Below, one piece after another: positions 51,777 through 61,901 of a stretch of 64,000 nt of DNA. The translations under genes and the position numbers were made by a program. Position 1 is the first letter of the stretch; every line of letters starts with the position of its first letter. This stretch comes from Burkholderia paludis (GTDB taxonomy: Bacteria > Pseudomonadota > Gammaproteobacteria > Burkholderiales > Burkholderiaceae): assembly GCF_000732615.1 (NCBI RefSeq), contig NZ_JPGL01000059.1, positions 1 to 64,000 on the forward strand, given 5' to 3'. The notes under the pieces were generated by a model that saw only the letters and a program-made list of their open reading frames with translations, was not told where the DNA came from and ran no database searches.

Positions 51777-54700
51777 ATGTGGATCGTCAATCTTGCGCTC
51801 AGGCGCCCCTACACGTTCATCGTGATGGCCATCATGATCGTGCTGGCCACCCCGCTTGCGCTGATGCGCACCCCCGTCGACGTCTTGCCCGCGATCAACA
51901 TTCCCGTGATCAGCGTGATCTGGAATTACACCGGCTTCTCCGCCACGGAGATGACGAACCGCATCACGGCCGTGCATGAGCGGATCCTGACGACGACCGT
52001 CAACAACATCCAGCACATCGAGTCGACGTCGCTGCCCGGCATCGCGGTCGTCAAGGTATTCCTGCAGCCGGGCGCGAACGTGCAGACGGCGATCGCGCAG
52101 ACGGTCTCGTCCGCGCAGGCGATCGTGCGGCAGATGCCGCAGGGCGCCACGCCGCCGCTCGTGATCACCTATTCCGCGTCGAGCATCCCGGTGATCCAGC
52201 TCGGGCTGTCGAGCACGACCCTCAGCGAGCAGTCGCTCGCCGACATCGCGCTCAACTTCCTGCGGCCGCAACTGATCACGATCCCGGGCGCGCAGATCCC
52301 GTTCCCGTACGGCGGCCGCACGCGCGTGGTGGCGATCGACCTCGATCCGCAGGCGCTGCTCGCGAAGGGCCTCACGCCGGCCGACGTCGTCAACGCGGTC
52401 AATGCGCAGAACCTCGTGCTGCCGACCGGCACCGCGAAGATGGGCCCGACCGAATACCGGATCGACACCAACGCGTCGGCCGACACGGTCGCCGACATCA
52501 ACAACCTGCCGATCCAGACCGTCAACGGCGCGACGACCTACCTGCGCGAGGTCGCGGCCGTGCGCGACGGCTTCGCGCCGCAGACCAACGTCGTGCGCCA
52601 GAACGGCCAGCGCGGCGTGCTGGTGTCGATCCTGAAGACCGGCGACGCGTCGACGCTGAAGGTCGTATCGGACCTGAAGGCGCTGCTGCCGAAGGTGATC
52701 CCGACGCTGCCCGAGGGGCTCACGATCACGCCGCTGTTCGACCAGTCGGTGTTCGTCGACGCCGCCGTGCAGGGGGTGATCCACGAGGCGCTGATCGCCG
52801 CCGTGCTGACCGCGATGATGATCCTGCTGTTCCTCGGCAACTGGCGCAGCACGCTGATCATCGCGATCTCGATTCCGCTGTCGATCTTCACGTCGCTGAT
52901 CGTGCTGGCCGCGCTCGGCGAGACCATCAACATCATGACGCTCGGCGGGCTCGCGCTCGCGGTCGGGATCCTGGTCGACGACGCGACCGTCACGATCGAG
53001 AACATCGAGCGCCACCTGCACCTCGGCACCGGCCTGCACGACGCGATCCTCGAAGGCGCGGGCGAGATCGCGGTGCCCGCGTTCGTGTCGACACTGTGCA
53101 TCTGCATCGTGTTCGTGCCGATGTTCTTCCTGACCGGCGTCGCGCGCTTCCTGTTCGTGCCGCTCGCGGAAGCGGTCGTGTTCGCGATGCTCGCGTCGTA
53201 CGTGCTGTCGCGCACGCTGGTGCCGACGCTCGCGATGCTGCTGTTCCGCCCGCAGCAGGCGAGCACCGGCCCGGATCATTCGACGTCGCACTTCGCCCGC
53301 GTGCATCATGCGTTCAACAACTCGTTCGAGCGGCTGCGCGCGTGGTACATCGTGCTGCTCAGCATCCTGCTGGTGCGGCGGCGCTTCTACGCGACCTGCT
53401 TCCTCGGCTTCTGCGTGCTGTCGACCGGCCTCGTGTTCGTGCTCGGCCGCGACTTCTTCCCGAACGCCGATTCCGGCAACATCCGGCTGCACATGCGCGC
53501 GCCGACCGGCTACCGGATCGAGGAAACCGCACGGCTCGCCGACCAGGTCGAACGCACGATCCGCGAGGTCGTGCCGCCCGACGAACTCGGCACGATCGTC
53601 GACAACCTCGGGCTGCCGGTGAGCGGCATCAACCTGTCGTACAGCAACGCGGGCACGATCGGCACGCTCGACGGCGAGCTGCTGATCGCGCTCAAGCCCG
53701 GCCACCGCGCGACCCAGCACTACGTGCAGACGCTGCGCACGCTGCTGCCCGAACGCTTCCCGGGCGTCGAGTTCTTCTTCCAGCCGTCGGACATCATCAC
53801 GCAGATCCTCAACTTCGGGCAGCCGGCCGCGATCGACGTGCAGGTGCTCGGCAACGATCTCGCGAGTAACATGGCGATAGCGAGCAGCCTGATGAAAAAA
53901 GTCAGGCAAATCCCCGGCGCCGTCGACGTGCACGTCCTGCAGCGCAACGACGAGCCGACCCTGCTGGCCGACATGGACCGTACGCGCATGCAGCAGCTCA
54001 ACCTCTCGGCGCAGAACGTCGCGCAGAACATGCTGATCTCGTTGTCCGGCAGTTCTCAGACCACGCCGTCGTTCTGGATCAACCCGAAAACCGGCGTCCA
54101 GTACCCGCTGCAGATCCAGACCCCGCAATACAACATCGCGTCGGTCGACGATCTGCTCGGCACGCCGATTTCGGCGAGCGGCCGCGCGGGCACGCCGCTG
54201 CAACTGCTCGGCAACCTCGTGCAGGTGCACAGCGCCGCGAATCCGGCCGTGATCACGCACTACAACATCCGCCCGGCGATCGACCTGTACGTGAGCGTCG
54301 AGGGCCGCGACCTCGGCTCGGTCGCGGGCGAGATCGAGCGCATCGTGTCCGACGCGCGCGCGACGCTGCCGCGGGGCACCGACCTGACGATGCGCGGGCA
54401 GGTCGAGACGATGCGCACGTCGTACATCGGCCTCGGCGCGGGCGTCGCGATGGCGATCGTGCTCGTCTACCTGCTGATCGTCGTGAATTTCCAGTCGTGG
54501 CTCGATCCGCTGATCATCATCAGCGCGATGCCGGCCGCGCTTGCCGGCATCGCGTGGATGCTGTTCGTCACCGGCACGCACCTGAGCGTGCCGGCGCTGA
54601 CGGGCGCGATCATGACGGTCGGCGTCGCCACCGCGAACAGCATCCTGGTCGTGTCGTTCGCGCGCCAGCGTCTCGCGGCCGGCGCGCCGCCGCTCACGGC

Positions 54701-54944
54701 CGCGCTGGAAGCCGGCGCGACGCGGATCCGGCCGGTGCTGATGACGGCGCTCGCGATGATCATCGGGATGGTGCCGATGGCGCTCGGTCTCGGCGAAGGC
54801 GCCGAGCAGAATGCGCCGCTCGGCCGCGCGGTGATCGGCGGCCTGCTGTTCGCGACCGTGTCGACCCTGCTGTTCGTGCCGCTGGTGTTCGGCGGCGTGC
54901 ACGCGCGGCTGGCCCGCCGGCGGGCGCGCCAGGCCGGACACTGA
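51777..54944 (+). CDS. RND efflux pump, inner-membrane permease
   Basis: A 1055-aa RND transporter with 12 helices and two large periplasmic loops. Helix 4 carries the proton-relay pair in GGLALAVGILVDDATVTIENIERHL, and the N-terminus MWIVNLALRRPYTFIVMAIMIVL is typical. The DD pair and the surrounding sequence match the HAE-1 (drug/hydrophobe) group more than metal-exporting HME pumps. It is the first gene of a five-gene unit: permease, adaptor, outer-membrane factor, response regulator, sensor kinase. Substrates are unknown. Confidence 0.93.
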   Translation: MWIVNLALRRPYTFIVMAIMIVLATPLALMRTPVDVLPAINIPVISVIWNYTGFSATEMTNRITAVHERILTTTVNNIQHIESTSLPGIAVVKVFLQPGANVQTAIAQTVSSAQAIVRQMPQGATPPLVITYSASSIPVIQLGLSSTTLSEQSLADIALNFLRPQLITIPGAQIPFPYGGRTRVVAIDLDPQALLAKGLTPADVVNAVNAQNLVLPTGTAKMGPTEYRIDTNASADTVADINNLPIQTVNGATTYLREVAAVRDGFAPQTNVVRQNGQRGVLVSILKTGDASTLKVVSDLKALLPKVIPTLPEGLTITPLFDQSVFVDAAVQGVIHEALIAAVLTAMMILLFLGNWRSTLIIAISIPLSIFTSLIVLAALGETINIMTLGGLALAVGILVDDATVTIENIERHLHLGTGLHDAILEGAGEIAVPAFVSTLCICIVFVPMFFLTGVARFLFVPLAEAVVFAMLASYVLSRTLVPTLAMLLFRPQQASTGPDHSTSHFARVHHAFNNSFERLRAWYIVLLSILLVRRRFYATCFLGFCVLSTGLVFVLGRDFFPNADSGNIRLHMRAPTGYRIEETARLADQVERTIREVVPPDELGTIVDNLGLPVSGINLSYSNAGTIGTLDGELLIALKPGHRATQHYVQTLRTLLPERFPGVEFFFQPSDIITQILNFGQPAAIDVQVLGNDLASNMAIASSLMKKVRQIPGAVDVHVLQRNDEPTLLADMDRTRMQQLNLSAQNVAQNMLISLSGSSQTTPSFWINPKTGVQYPLQIQTPQYNIASVDDLLGTPISASGRAGTPLQLLGNLVQVHSAANPAVITHYNIRPAIDLYVSVEGRDLGSVAGEIERIVSDARATLPRGTDLTMRGQVETMRTSYIGLGAGVAMAIVLVYLLIVVNFQSWLDPLIIISAMPAALAGIAWMLFVTGTHLSVPALTGAIMTVGVATANSILVVSFARQRLAAGAPPLTAALEAGATRIRPVLMTALAMIIGMVPMALGLGEGAEQNAPLGRAVIGGLLFATVSTLLFVPLVFGGVHARLARRRARQAGH

Positions 54945-54980
54945 CTTTCGCCCCATTACCCGGTTGAATTGGTTGAATTC

Positions 54981-56210
54981 ATGGAAGAGAAACATCACAG
55001 CTCCGTCGGCATCCAGGTGGACGAACACGGCATGCACCTGCCGACCCGCACGTCGGTGTCGCGGCGCGGCCGGGTCGTGCTGATCGTGATCGGCGTGCTG
55101 CTGGCCGCCGGCGCCGCCCGCACGATCGTCGTCGATCTGCTGAATCGCAACCGGCTCGACGCGATCGCCGAGCAGAACACGCGCCAGTACGTCAACGTCG
55201 TGCATCCGGTCGACGCCGCCACCGGCGGCAAGCTGACGCTGCCCGGCACGCTGCGCGGCTTCGTCGAGGCGCCGATCTTCGCGCGCGCGAACGGCTACGT
55301 GCTGCGCTGGCAGGCCGACATCGGCGCGCACGTGAAGCAGGGGCAACTGCTCGCCGAACTCGACACGCCCGAGCTGAACCAGGAGCTTGCGCAGGCCACC
55401 GCGCAACGGCAACAGGCGCAGGCCTCGCTCGCGCTCGCGAAGACGTCGTTCGACCGCGCGCAGCAGTTGCGCCAGCGCGACGCCGTATCGCAGCAGGAAC
55501 TCGACGACCGGCAAGGCGCGTTCAACCAGGGCACCGCGAACCTCGCCGCGGCCGATGCGAACATGCGCCGGCTCACCGAGCTGAAGGGCTTCCAGCGGAT
55601 CGTCGCGCCGATCGACGGGATCGTCACCCAGCGCAACGTCGACGTCGGCGATCTCGTCAGCTCCGGCAACGCGGGCCGCTCGCTGTTCACGGTCGTCCAG
55701 GCCGACCGGCTGCGGCTGTACGTGCAGGTGCCGCAGGCGTACGCCCAGCAGGTGAAGGTCGGGCAGCACGTGAGCGTCGCGCAGGCCGAGCTGCCGGGCC
55801 GGACGTTCGACGGCACGATCACGCGCACGTCCGAGGCGATCGACGTCGCGACGCGTTCGCTGCAGATCGAGATCACGCTGCCGAACCCGGACGGCCGGCT
55901 GCTGCCCGGCGCATACGTGCAGGCGACGCTGCCGATGACGCCGGTCGGCCGCCTGCAGGTGCCGTCCAACACGCTGCTGTTCCGCGCCGAAGGGCCGACG
56001 GTCGCCTCGGTCGACGCGAACGGCCAGGTCCGGCTGAAACCGGTGACGGTCGTGCGCACGATCGGGCAGACGCTCGAAGTCGACGGCCCGCTCACGCCGA
56101 ACGACCGCCTCGTCGCGAACCCGAGCGATGCGCTCGCGAACGGCGACCAGGTGATCGTGGCCGCGCAGGCCGCCAAGCCCGCATCGGGCGCCGCGGGGGC
56201 GAAGTCGTGA
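54981..56210 (+). CDS. RND periplasmic adaptor (membrane fusion protein)
   Basis: A 409-aa adaptor that links the RND permease to the outer-membrane channel. It has a cytoplasmic N-tail and one membrane anchor (VVLIVIGVLLAAGAA, residues 37-51). A lipoyl-like half (GFVEAPIFARANGYVLRWQADIGAHVKQGQLLAELDTPE) precedes a coiled-coil hairpin rich in Gln/Ala, and beta-barrel domains follow. The ATG at 54981 is preferred over an in-frame TTG at 54969. Its stop overlaps the next start (GTGA). Confidence 0.9.
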   Translation: MEEKHHSSVGIQVDEHGMHLPTRTSVSRRGRVVLIVIGVLLAAGAARTIVVDLLNRNRLDAIAEQNTRQYVNVVHPVDAATGGKLTLPGTLRGFVEAPIFARANGYVLRWQADIGAHVKQGQLLAELDTPELNQELAQATAQRQQAQASLALAKTSFDRAQQLRQRDAVSQQELDDRQGAFNQGTANLAAADANMRRLTELKGFQRIVAPIDGIVTQRNVDVGDLVSSGNAGRSLFTVVQADRLRLYVQVPQAYAQQVKVGQHVSVAQAELPGRTFDGTITRTSEAIDVATRSLQIEITLPNPDGRLLPGAYVQATLPMTPVGRLQVPSNTLLFRAEGPTVASVDANGQVRLKPVTVVRTIGQTLEVDGPLTPNDRLVANPSDALANGDQVIVAAQAAKPASGAAGAKS

Positions 56211-57727
56211 TCGCCGTGCGCGTTCGCCGGCGGCCCGCCGCCGTTGCCGTATCGGCCGCCCTCGCCGTCGCGGCCGCCCTCGCCGGCTGCACCGTCGGCC
56301 CCGACTACCGGCGCCCCGACGTCGATACGCCGGCCGCGTGGCGGCTCGACCCGGCCGACGCGTACTGGCATCCGGCCGCGCCGGCCCATGCACCGCTCGA
56401 CCCGGCCTGGTGGACCGCGTTCGGCGATCCGCAGCTCGACGCGCTGGAAGCCGAGGCGTTGCGCAACAACCAGAACCTGAAGGCCGTCGCCGCGCGCTAC
56501 GACCAGGCGAAGGCGACGCTCGCGTCGGTCGCGTCGGCGCAGTATCCGGCCGTCGGCCTGAACGCGGGCGGCCAGCGCTTCAAGATCTCGGCCGACCGGC
56601 CGCAAACCAATTACGCGACGCCGAACGCGTCGACCGTGCAGAACGACATCCAGCTCGGCGCGAGCGTGAGCTACGAGCTCGACCTGTTCGGCCGGGTGCG
56701 CCGCAGCGTCGAATCGGCGCAGGCGAGCACCGAGCAGGCACACGACGATTTCGCGAACGCGCGCCTGGTGCTGACCGCCGATCTCGCGTCGAGCTACTTC
56801 GCGCTGCGCGAATTCGACACCGAGATCGACGTGGTCAAGCGCTCGATCGACCTGCAGCAGAAGGCGCTCGACTACGTGAGCGCGCGGCACGACCTCGGCG
56901 CGGTGTCGGGCCTCGACCTGCTGCAGCAGCGCGCGCAGCTCGACGCGACGCGCACGCAGGCGCAACTGCTGCTCCAGCAGCGCGTGCAGGTCGAGACCGC
57001 GATCGCGACGCTGGTCGGCACGCCGGCCCCGGCCTTCTCGATCGCGCCGCGCGTCGTGCCGATCAACGCTCCGGCGCTGCCGACCGGCCTGCCGAGCGAC
57101 GTGCTGCAGCGGCGTCCCGACGTCGCGTCGGCCGAGCGCGCGATGGCCGCCGCGAACGCACAGATCGGCGTCGCGCGCGCCGCGTATTTCCCGCGCATCG
57201 CGCTGTCGCCCGATATCGGCTGGGATGCGACGCGCTTCGCGGGCCTGTTCACCGTGCCGGCGTTGCTGTGGTCGGTCGGCGGCTCGCTCAGCCAGCCGCT
57301 GTTCGAGGGCGGCAAGCTGAAGGCCGGCGTCGATTTCGCGCAGGCGGGCTACGTCGCCGCGCAGGCCAGCTACCGGCAGACCGTACTCACCGCGTTCCAG
57401 GAGGTGCAAAATGCGGTCACGGGATTGTCGGTGCTCGCCGAGGCCGCGCAGCAGGCCGCGGCGGCCGTCGACGACGCGCGCAAGCTCGTGTCGCTCGCGC
57501 AGGACCGCTACGCGGGCGGGCTGACACCGTTCATCGACGTGCTGACGGCCGAACAGCAGTTGTTGACGAGCGAGCGGCAGGCCGTGCAGATCCAGGGCCA
57601 GCGCGCGGCGCTCGTCGTGTTTCTCGCGAAGGCGCTGGGCGGCGGCTGGGAAGCGCCGGCCCCGGGCGGCGCCGCGCCGGCCGAGGTCGCCGCCGCGGCG
57701 CCGGCTGCTGCGCCCCCGAGCCCTTAA
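56207..57727 (+). CDS. RND outer-membrane factor lipoprotein (NodT/OprM type)
   Basis: A 506-aa TolC-like channel. The signal peptide ends in the lipobox LAGC with Cys28, followed by TVGPDYRRPDVDTPAAWRL, the standard NodT start. Two OEP repeats (about 60-260 and 275-470) follow, with ASARYDQAKATLASV-like coiled-coil segments. It starts at a GTG at 56207 overlapping the adaptor stop, which implies coupling. It completes the tripartite pump. Confidence 0.9.
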   Translation: MIAVRVRRRPAAVAVSAALAVAAALAGCTVGPDYRRPDVDTPAAWRLDPADAYWHPAAPAHAPLDPAWWTAFGDPQLDALEAEALRNNQNLKAVAARYDQAKATLASVASAQYPAVGLNAGGQRFKISADRPQTNYATPNASTVQNDIQLGASVSYELDLFGRVRRSVESAQASTEQAHDDFANARLVLTADLASSYFALREFDTEIDVVKRSIDLQQKALDYVSARHDLGAVSGLDLLQQRAQLDATRTQAQLLLQQRVQVETAIATLVGTPAPAFSIAPRVVPINAPALPTGLPSDVLQRRPDVASAERAMAAANAQIGVARAAYFPRIALSPDIGWDATRFAGLFTVPALLWSVGGSLSQPLFEGGKLKAGVDFAQAGYVAAQASYRQTVLTAFQEVQNAVTGLSVLAEAAQQAAAAVDDARKLVSLAQDRYAGGLTPFIDVLTAEQQLLTSERQAVQIQGQRAALVVFLAKALGGGWEAPAPGGAAPAEVAAAAPAAAPPSP

Positions 57728-57755
57728 CCGGATTACCCGGACAACGGATTCGAAC

Positions 57756-58451
57756 ATGAAAGTCCTGATCGTCGAAGACGAACCGAAAGTCGTCGAATAC
57801 CTGAAGAGCGGCCTGACCGAGGAAGGCTGGGTCGTCGACACCGCGCTCGACGGCGAGGACGGCGCATGGAAGGCCGTCGAATTCGACTACGACGTGGTCG
57901 TCCTGGACGTGATGCTGCCGAAGCTGGACGGCTTCGGCGTGCTGCGCGCGCTGCGCGCGCAGAAGCAGACGCCCGTCATCATGCTGACCGCGCGCGACCG
58001 CGTCGACGATCGCGTGCGCGGGCTGCGCGGCGGCGCCGACGACTACCTGACCAAGCCCTTCTCGTTTCTCGAGCTGATCGAACGGCTGCGGGCGCTGACG
58101 CGCCGCGCGCGCGTGCAGGAATCGACGCTGATCTCGATCGGCGATCTGCGGGTCGACCTGATCGGCCGCCGCGCGACCCGCGACGGCGCGCGCCTCGACC
58201 TCACGGCCCAGGAATTCCAGCTGCTCGGCGTGCTCGCGCGGCGCAGCGGCGAGGTGCTGTCGAAGACGACCATCGCCGAACTCGTGTGGGACGTGAACTT
58301 CGACAGCAACGCGAACGTCGTCGAGACGGCGATCAAGCGCCTGCGCGCGAAACTCGACGGCCCGTTCGCGGACAAGCTGCTGCACACGATCCGCGGCATG
58401 GGCTACGTGCTCGAGGCGCGCGAGGACGGCGACACCGAGAGGCCGGCATGA
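57756..58451 (+). CDS. Two-component response regulator (OmpR class, CusR/IrlR type)
   Basis: A 231-aa OmpR-class regulator. The receiver domain (1-120) has the acidic pair E7-D8, the phospho-acceptor Asp51 in VVLDVMLP, and Lys in DYLTKPFSF. The C-terminal winged HTH covers about 128-225 with LDLTAQEFQLLGVLARRSGEVLSK. It ends GDTERPA and overlaps the kinase start by four bases. It is closest to the heavy-metal-sensing CusR/IrlR group and presumably controls the RND operon upstream of it. Confidence 0.92.
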   Translation: MKVLIVEDEPKVVEYLKSGLTEEGWVVDTALDGEDGAWKAVEFDYDVVVLDVMLPKLDGFGVLRALRAQKQTPVIMLTARDRVDDRVRGLRGGADDYLTKPFSFLELIERLRALTRRARVQESTLISIGDLRVDLIGRRATRDGARLDLTAQEFQLLGVLARRSGEVLSKTTIAELVWDVNFDSNANVVETAIKRLRAKLDGPFADKLLHTIRGMGYVLEAREDGDTERPA

Positions 58452-59896
58452 AACGCTCGATCGTCCTGCGGCTCTCGGCGATGTTCGGCATCGTGTCGCT
58501 GCTCGTGTTCACGCTGGTCGGCTGCGGGCTGTTCGTGATGATGGAGCGGCAACTGTTCGCCGAGCTGCGCGCCACGCTCGACACGCGCACCAAGGTCGCC
58601 GAGATGATCGTGTCGCACGCGCTCACGCCCGAGCGCGGGCGCCTGATGCAGGAGAAGCTCGCCGACCTCGAACCGCCGGACGGCTCGACGCGCTACCAGG
58701 TCGACAGCCCGAACCCGGACTTCCGCTTCGGCAAGCCCGTCAACGGCGTGCCCGTCGGCGCGCCGTTCGGCGCGTTCCAGCGCTACGCGCTCAACGACAG
58801 CACCTACGACGTGATGACGAAGACCGTCACCGTGCCCGGCAACGGCGCGCGGCCGACGCTGAAGCTGATCGTCGCCAGCTCGTGCGAGCGCACGCAGCGG
58901 ATGCTGCGCCGCTTCGGCTGGACGCTCGCCGCCCTGATCGCGATCGCGACGGTCATCACGCTGCTGCTGAGCCGCGCGGTCGCCCGCTTCGGGCTCGCGC
59001 CGCTCGACCGGCTGTCGCAGGACGCATCGGACATCAGCCTCGCGAACCGCCGTCAGCGGCTGCAGACCGACGCGCTGCCGGCCGAGCTGCGCGACCTGGC
59101 CGCGTCGTTCAACGGCGCACTCGAACGCATCCAGCAAACCTACGCGCGGCTCGAGGCGTTCAACGCGGACGTCGCGCACGAGCTGCGCACGCCGATCAGC
59201 ATCCTGATCGGCCAGACCCAGGTCGCGCTGACCAGCCGCGACCGCTCCGTCGAGCGGATGCAGCAGACGCTGCAGTCGAACCTCGAGGAATTCGAGCGGC
59301 TGCGCGTGATCATCAACGACATGCTGTTCCTGTCGCGCAGCGACCGGGGCGAACGCGCGACCGACCTGAAGGACGTGTCGCTCGCCGACGAGGTGCGACG
59401 CATGCTCGACTTCCTCGAAATCCCGCTCGACGAAGCGCAGTTGCACGCCGAGTTGCACGGCGACGCGCGCGCGGCCGTCGATCCGTCGCTGTTCCGCCGC
59501 GCGATGACGAACCTGCTGATCAACGCGATCCAGCATTCGGCGCCCGGCGCGACGGTCAACGTGACGATCACGCGCCGCGACGCACGCGTGGAGATGGCCG
59601 TCTCGAACCCGGGCGAGCCGATCGACCCCGCTCGGCGCTCGCACGTCTTCGAACGCTTCTACCGGCTCGAGGAAGCGCGTGCGAACAGCAAGGAGAACCA
59701 CGGGCTCGGACTGTCGATCGTCAAGGCCGTGGCGGAAATGCACGGCGGCAGCGTCTTCGTCGCGTGCGCGGGCGGCATCAACACGTTCGGCTTCTCGGTG
59801 TCGACCCAGCCGTACGCAAGCGGCGCGCTTCGCCCGGCCGGTGCGGCCGCGCCGGCCGACGCGCGGCCGGCGCACGCGCCGCGCGCCCTGCACTGA
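58448..59896 (+). CDS. Sensor histidine kinase (CusS/IrlS type)
   Basis: A 482-aa membrane kinase. Helix 1 (about 10-32) and helix 2 (about 157-176) flank a short periplasmic sensor domain. HAMP follows at about 178-230, then the DHp with His244 in DVAHELRTPIS. The catalytic domain has N-box LLINAIQHS and a G-box GLGLSIV near 425-430. The ATG at 58448 overlaps the response-regulator stop. The family senses metals or other periplasmic stress; the periplasmic domain is too short and divergent for a substrate call. Confidence 0.92.
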   Translation: MKRSIVLRLSAMFGIVSLLVFTLVGCGLFVMMERQLFAELRATLDTRTKVAEMIVSHALTPERGRLMQEKLADLEPPDGSTRYQVDSPNPDFRFGKPVNGVPVGAPFGAFQRYALNDSTYDVMTKTVTVPGNGARPTLKLIVASSCERTQRMLRRFGWTLAALIAIATVITLLLSRAVARFGLAPLDRLSQDASDISLANRRQRLQTDALPAELRDLAASFNGALERIQQTYARLEAFNADVAHELRTPISILIGQTQVALTSRDRSVERMQQTLQSNLEEFERLRVIINDMLFLSRSDRGERATDLKDVSLADEVRRMLDFLEIPLDEAQLHAELHGDARAAVDPSLFRRAMTNLLINAIQHSAPGATVNVTITRRDARVEMAVSNPGEPIDPARRSHVFERFYRLEEARANSKENHGLGLSIVKAVAEMHGGSVFVACAGGINTFGFSVSTQPYASGALRPAGAAAPADARPAHAPRALH

Positions 59897-59999
59897 CCGG
59901 CGGCGGGCCCGCGCCGCCGAGGGCAGTTTTCTTCAATACGGGACGATGCGGCTCCCGTAGTCTCGATGCGACTTTCGACATTTCGCATGGAGACATCCA

Positions 60000-60587
60000 A
60001 TGAGCATGCTGGTTTCGATGGCCGCGTTCGCGCTGGCCTCGTCGATCACCCCCGGTCCCGTCAACATCGTCGCGCTCAGCGCGGGCGCACGCCACGGCCT
60101 CGGCGCGAGCCTGCGCTATGCGGCCGGCGCAACGCTCGGCTTCGTCGCGCTGTTCCTCCTGATCGGGCTCGGCCTGCACGCGGCGCTCGCGCGCTGGCCC
60201 GTGCTGACGACCGCAACGCGGTGGTCGGGGATCGCGTTCCTGCTCTACATGGCGCTGCGGCTCGCGCTCGACGATGGCCGGCTGTCGGACAACCCGGACG
60301 TGGCCGGCCCGTCGGCGACGTCCGGCGCGGCGATGCAGTGGCTGAATCCGAAGGCGTGGCTCGCGTGCGTGGCCGCGATGGGGGCGTATGCGGCCGACGG
60401 CGACCGCGCGCAGGTCTGGCAGTTCGCCGCGTTGTACCTGGTGATCTGCTTCGCGTCGATCGCGTGCTGGGGCTATGCGGGTGCATCGCTGCGGCACCGG
60501 CTCGCGAATGCGCGGCGCATGCGCCTGTTCAACCGGCTGATGGCGCTGCTGCTCGCGGGCAGCGCGCTGTTCCTGCTCGACGCATAG
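60000..60587 (+). CDS. LysE/RhtB-family exporter
   Basis: A 195-aa exporter of amino acids or related metabolites, with about six helices. The conserved opening is FALASSITPGPVNIVALSAGARHG, and the mid-protein MQWLNPKAWLACVAAMGAYA is the second family signature. It is followed by the convergent AraC gene, 39 bases away. The exported compound is unknown. Confidence 0.9.
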   Translation: MSMLVSMAAFALASSITPGPVNIVALSAGARHGLGASLRYAAGATLGFVALFLLIGLGLHAALARWPVLTTATRWSGIAFLLYMALRLALDDGRLSDNPDVAGPSATSGAAMQWLNPKAWLACVAAMGAYAADGDRAQVWQFAALYLVICFASIACWGYAGASLRHRLANARRMRLFNRLMALLLAGSALFLLDA

Positions 60588-60626
60588 GGCTCGTTCGCGC
60601 CGATCACCGGCCCCGGGGCGTGCCGC

Positions 60627-61472
60627 TCAGTTCGTCGCGCCGCGGTATTGCCCGGGCGTCGCCGCCGCGATCCGACGGAACGCGCGCTGGAAATGCGCCT
60701 GGTCGGCAAAGCCCGCGTCGAGCGCGACGTCGGCGATCGGCCGGCCGCGCCGCAGCTCCGCGCGGCCGTACTGCACGCGGCGATCGATCAGGAACGCGTG
60801 CGGCGTCATGCCGTAGCGCGCGTTGAACGCACGGATCAGGTAGGACGGCGACAGGTCCGCCGCCTCGCAGATTGCATCGAGCGTGACGCCTTCCCGGCAG
60901 TGCGCGGCGATGTAGTCGGCCGCGCGCGCAAGCCTGGCGTTGTCGTCGCGCGGCCGCACGACGGGCAGCTCCCGATCGAGCGCGCCGTGCAGCGCCGTGA
61001 AGAACCGGACCGCCGCGCTTTCCTTGCCGAGCGGATCGACGCCAGGCGACACGAGCGTGCGGTAGAAGCCGCCAAATTGCGCGAACAGGTCGCCCCGTTC
61101 AGTCAACTTCGGCGAAAACCCGTGGAAATCGCAGTTCGGATCGCGGCCCAGCGAGTGCTGCAGCCGCGCGAGCCACGGCACGTCGACATAGACCATCCGG
61201 TATGCCCATGCATCGGTGCCGTAGGGGTTGCACGCATGCACCTGCTCCGGATCGATGATCACCAGCACGCCGCGCCCGACGTGCTCGTTCGTCGCGCCGT
61301 TCACGTAGGTACTCGTGCCGCCGACGATCGCACCGACCGAGAACGTATCGTGCGTGTGCTTCGTGTAGCAGATCGCGCGCCCGTCGTCGACGGTACGCGC
61401 CTCGATGAACGGCAATGCGGCATCGCGCCAGAACGGCGAAGGAACGACGGATCGGTTGGCGGTACGGCTCAC
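60627..61472 (-). CDS. AraC-family transcriptional regulator
   Basis: A 281-aa regulator. An AraC-type cupin sensor domain (residues about 15-165, with HTHDTFSVGAIVGG) precedes the double HTH (GVTLDAICEAADLSPSYLIRAFNARYGMTPHAFLIDRR and later IADVALDAGFADQAHFQRAFRR). The start is probably a GTG at 61472 with a GGGAGT site, because the first domain begins right after it. The open frame upstream extends to 61733 but adds Arg/Cys-rich nonsense. It converges with the LysE gene, its likely target. Confidence 0.85.
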   Translation of the reverse strand: MSRTANRSVVPSPFWRDAALPFIEARTVDDGRAICYTKHTHDTFSVGAIVGGTSTYVNGATNEHVGRGVLVIIDPEQVHACNPYGTDAWAYRMVYVDVPWLARLQHSLGRDPNCDFHGFSPKLTERGDLFAQFGGFYRTLVSPGVDPLGKESAAVRFFTALHGALDRELPVVRPRDDNARLARAADYIAAHCREGVTLDAICEAADLSPSYLIRAFNARYGMTPHAFLIDRRVQYGRAELRRGRPIADVALDAGFADQAHFQRAFRRIAAATPGQYRGATN

Positions 61473-61901
61473 GCGGCAGACTCCCGGCTTGGACGGCGAA
61501 CGCTCACCGTACAAGACTGGGCGGCGCCGTGCAACCGGATCGTCCGGCAGCGACGCCGGATCGCTCCGGATCGGATCGCCCGCGGGAACGCTGAAGAACG
61601 AACGGGGCCGTCGGCAACGCTTCGCCACGCACGAGCAGGCGCGGCAGTCGATCGACGAATCCATCGAGCCCCCCGCAACCGGCCACGTTCGCGGGCGAGC
61701 CTCGATTGCCCGTCGACGGACGCATTCGAACAAGCGCGTTCACCTGAAATGAATGGCGCCCGCGAACATGATCGCGGGCGCCATCCTGCCCCCTCCGATG
61801 CGCCGGCACGCGGTGCGTTTCGCGCTTACGACGTACCTGCCCTGTACCGGGCGTTGGCCAGCGTTTCCGCCTGCTCGGACGCTCGGGTCACGATCTGGCG
61901 A
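61473..61901. other. Intergenic region with one strong hairpin
   Basis: About 430 bases separate the AraC and first AidA genes. The only feature I support is the hairpin at 61753-61784; the short open frames look non-coding. Confidence 0.5.
61753..61784 (-). terminator. 12-bp perfect hairpin after the first AidA gene
   Basis: ATGGCGCCCGCG pairs with CGCGGGCGCCAT over an eight-base loop, about 120 bases beyond the AidA stop. The T-run is weak. Confidence 0.55.

Noticed and set aside
50766-56393. A minus-strand open frame of 1875 codons opposite the RND pump
   Set aside because: It is antisense to clearly coding permease and adaptor genes and is Arg/His/Asp-rich as expected from the high-GC reverse frame. 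No domains or start signals.
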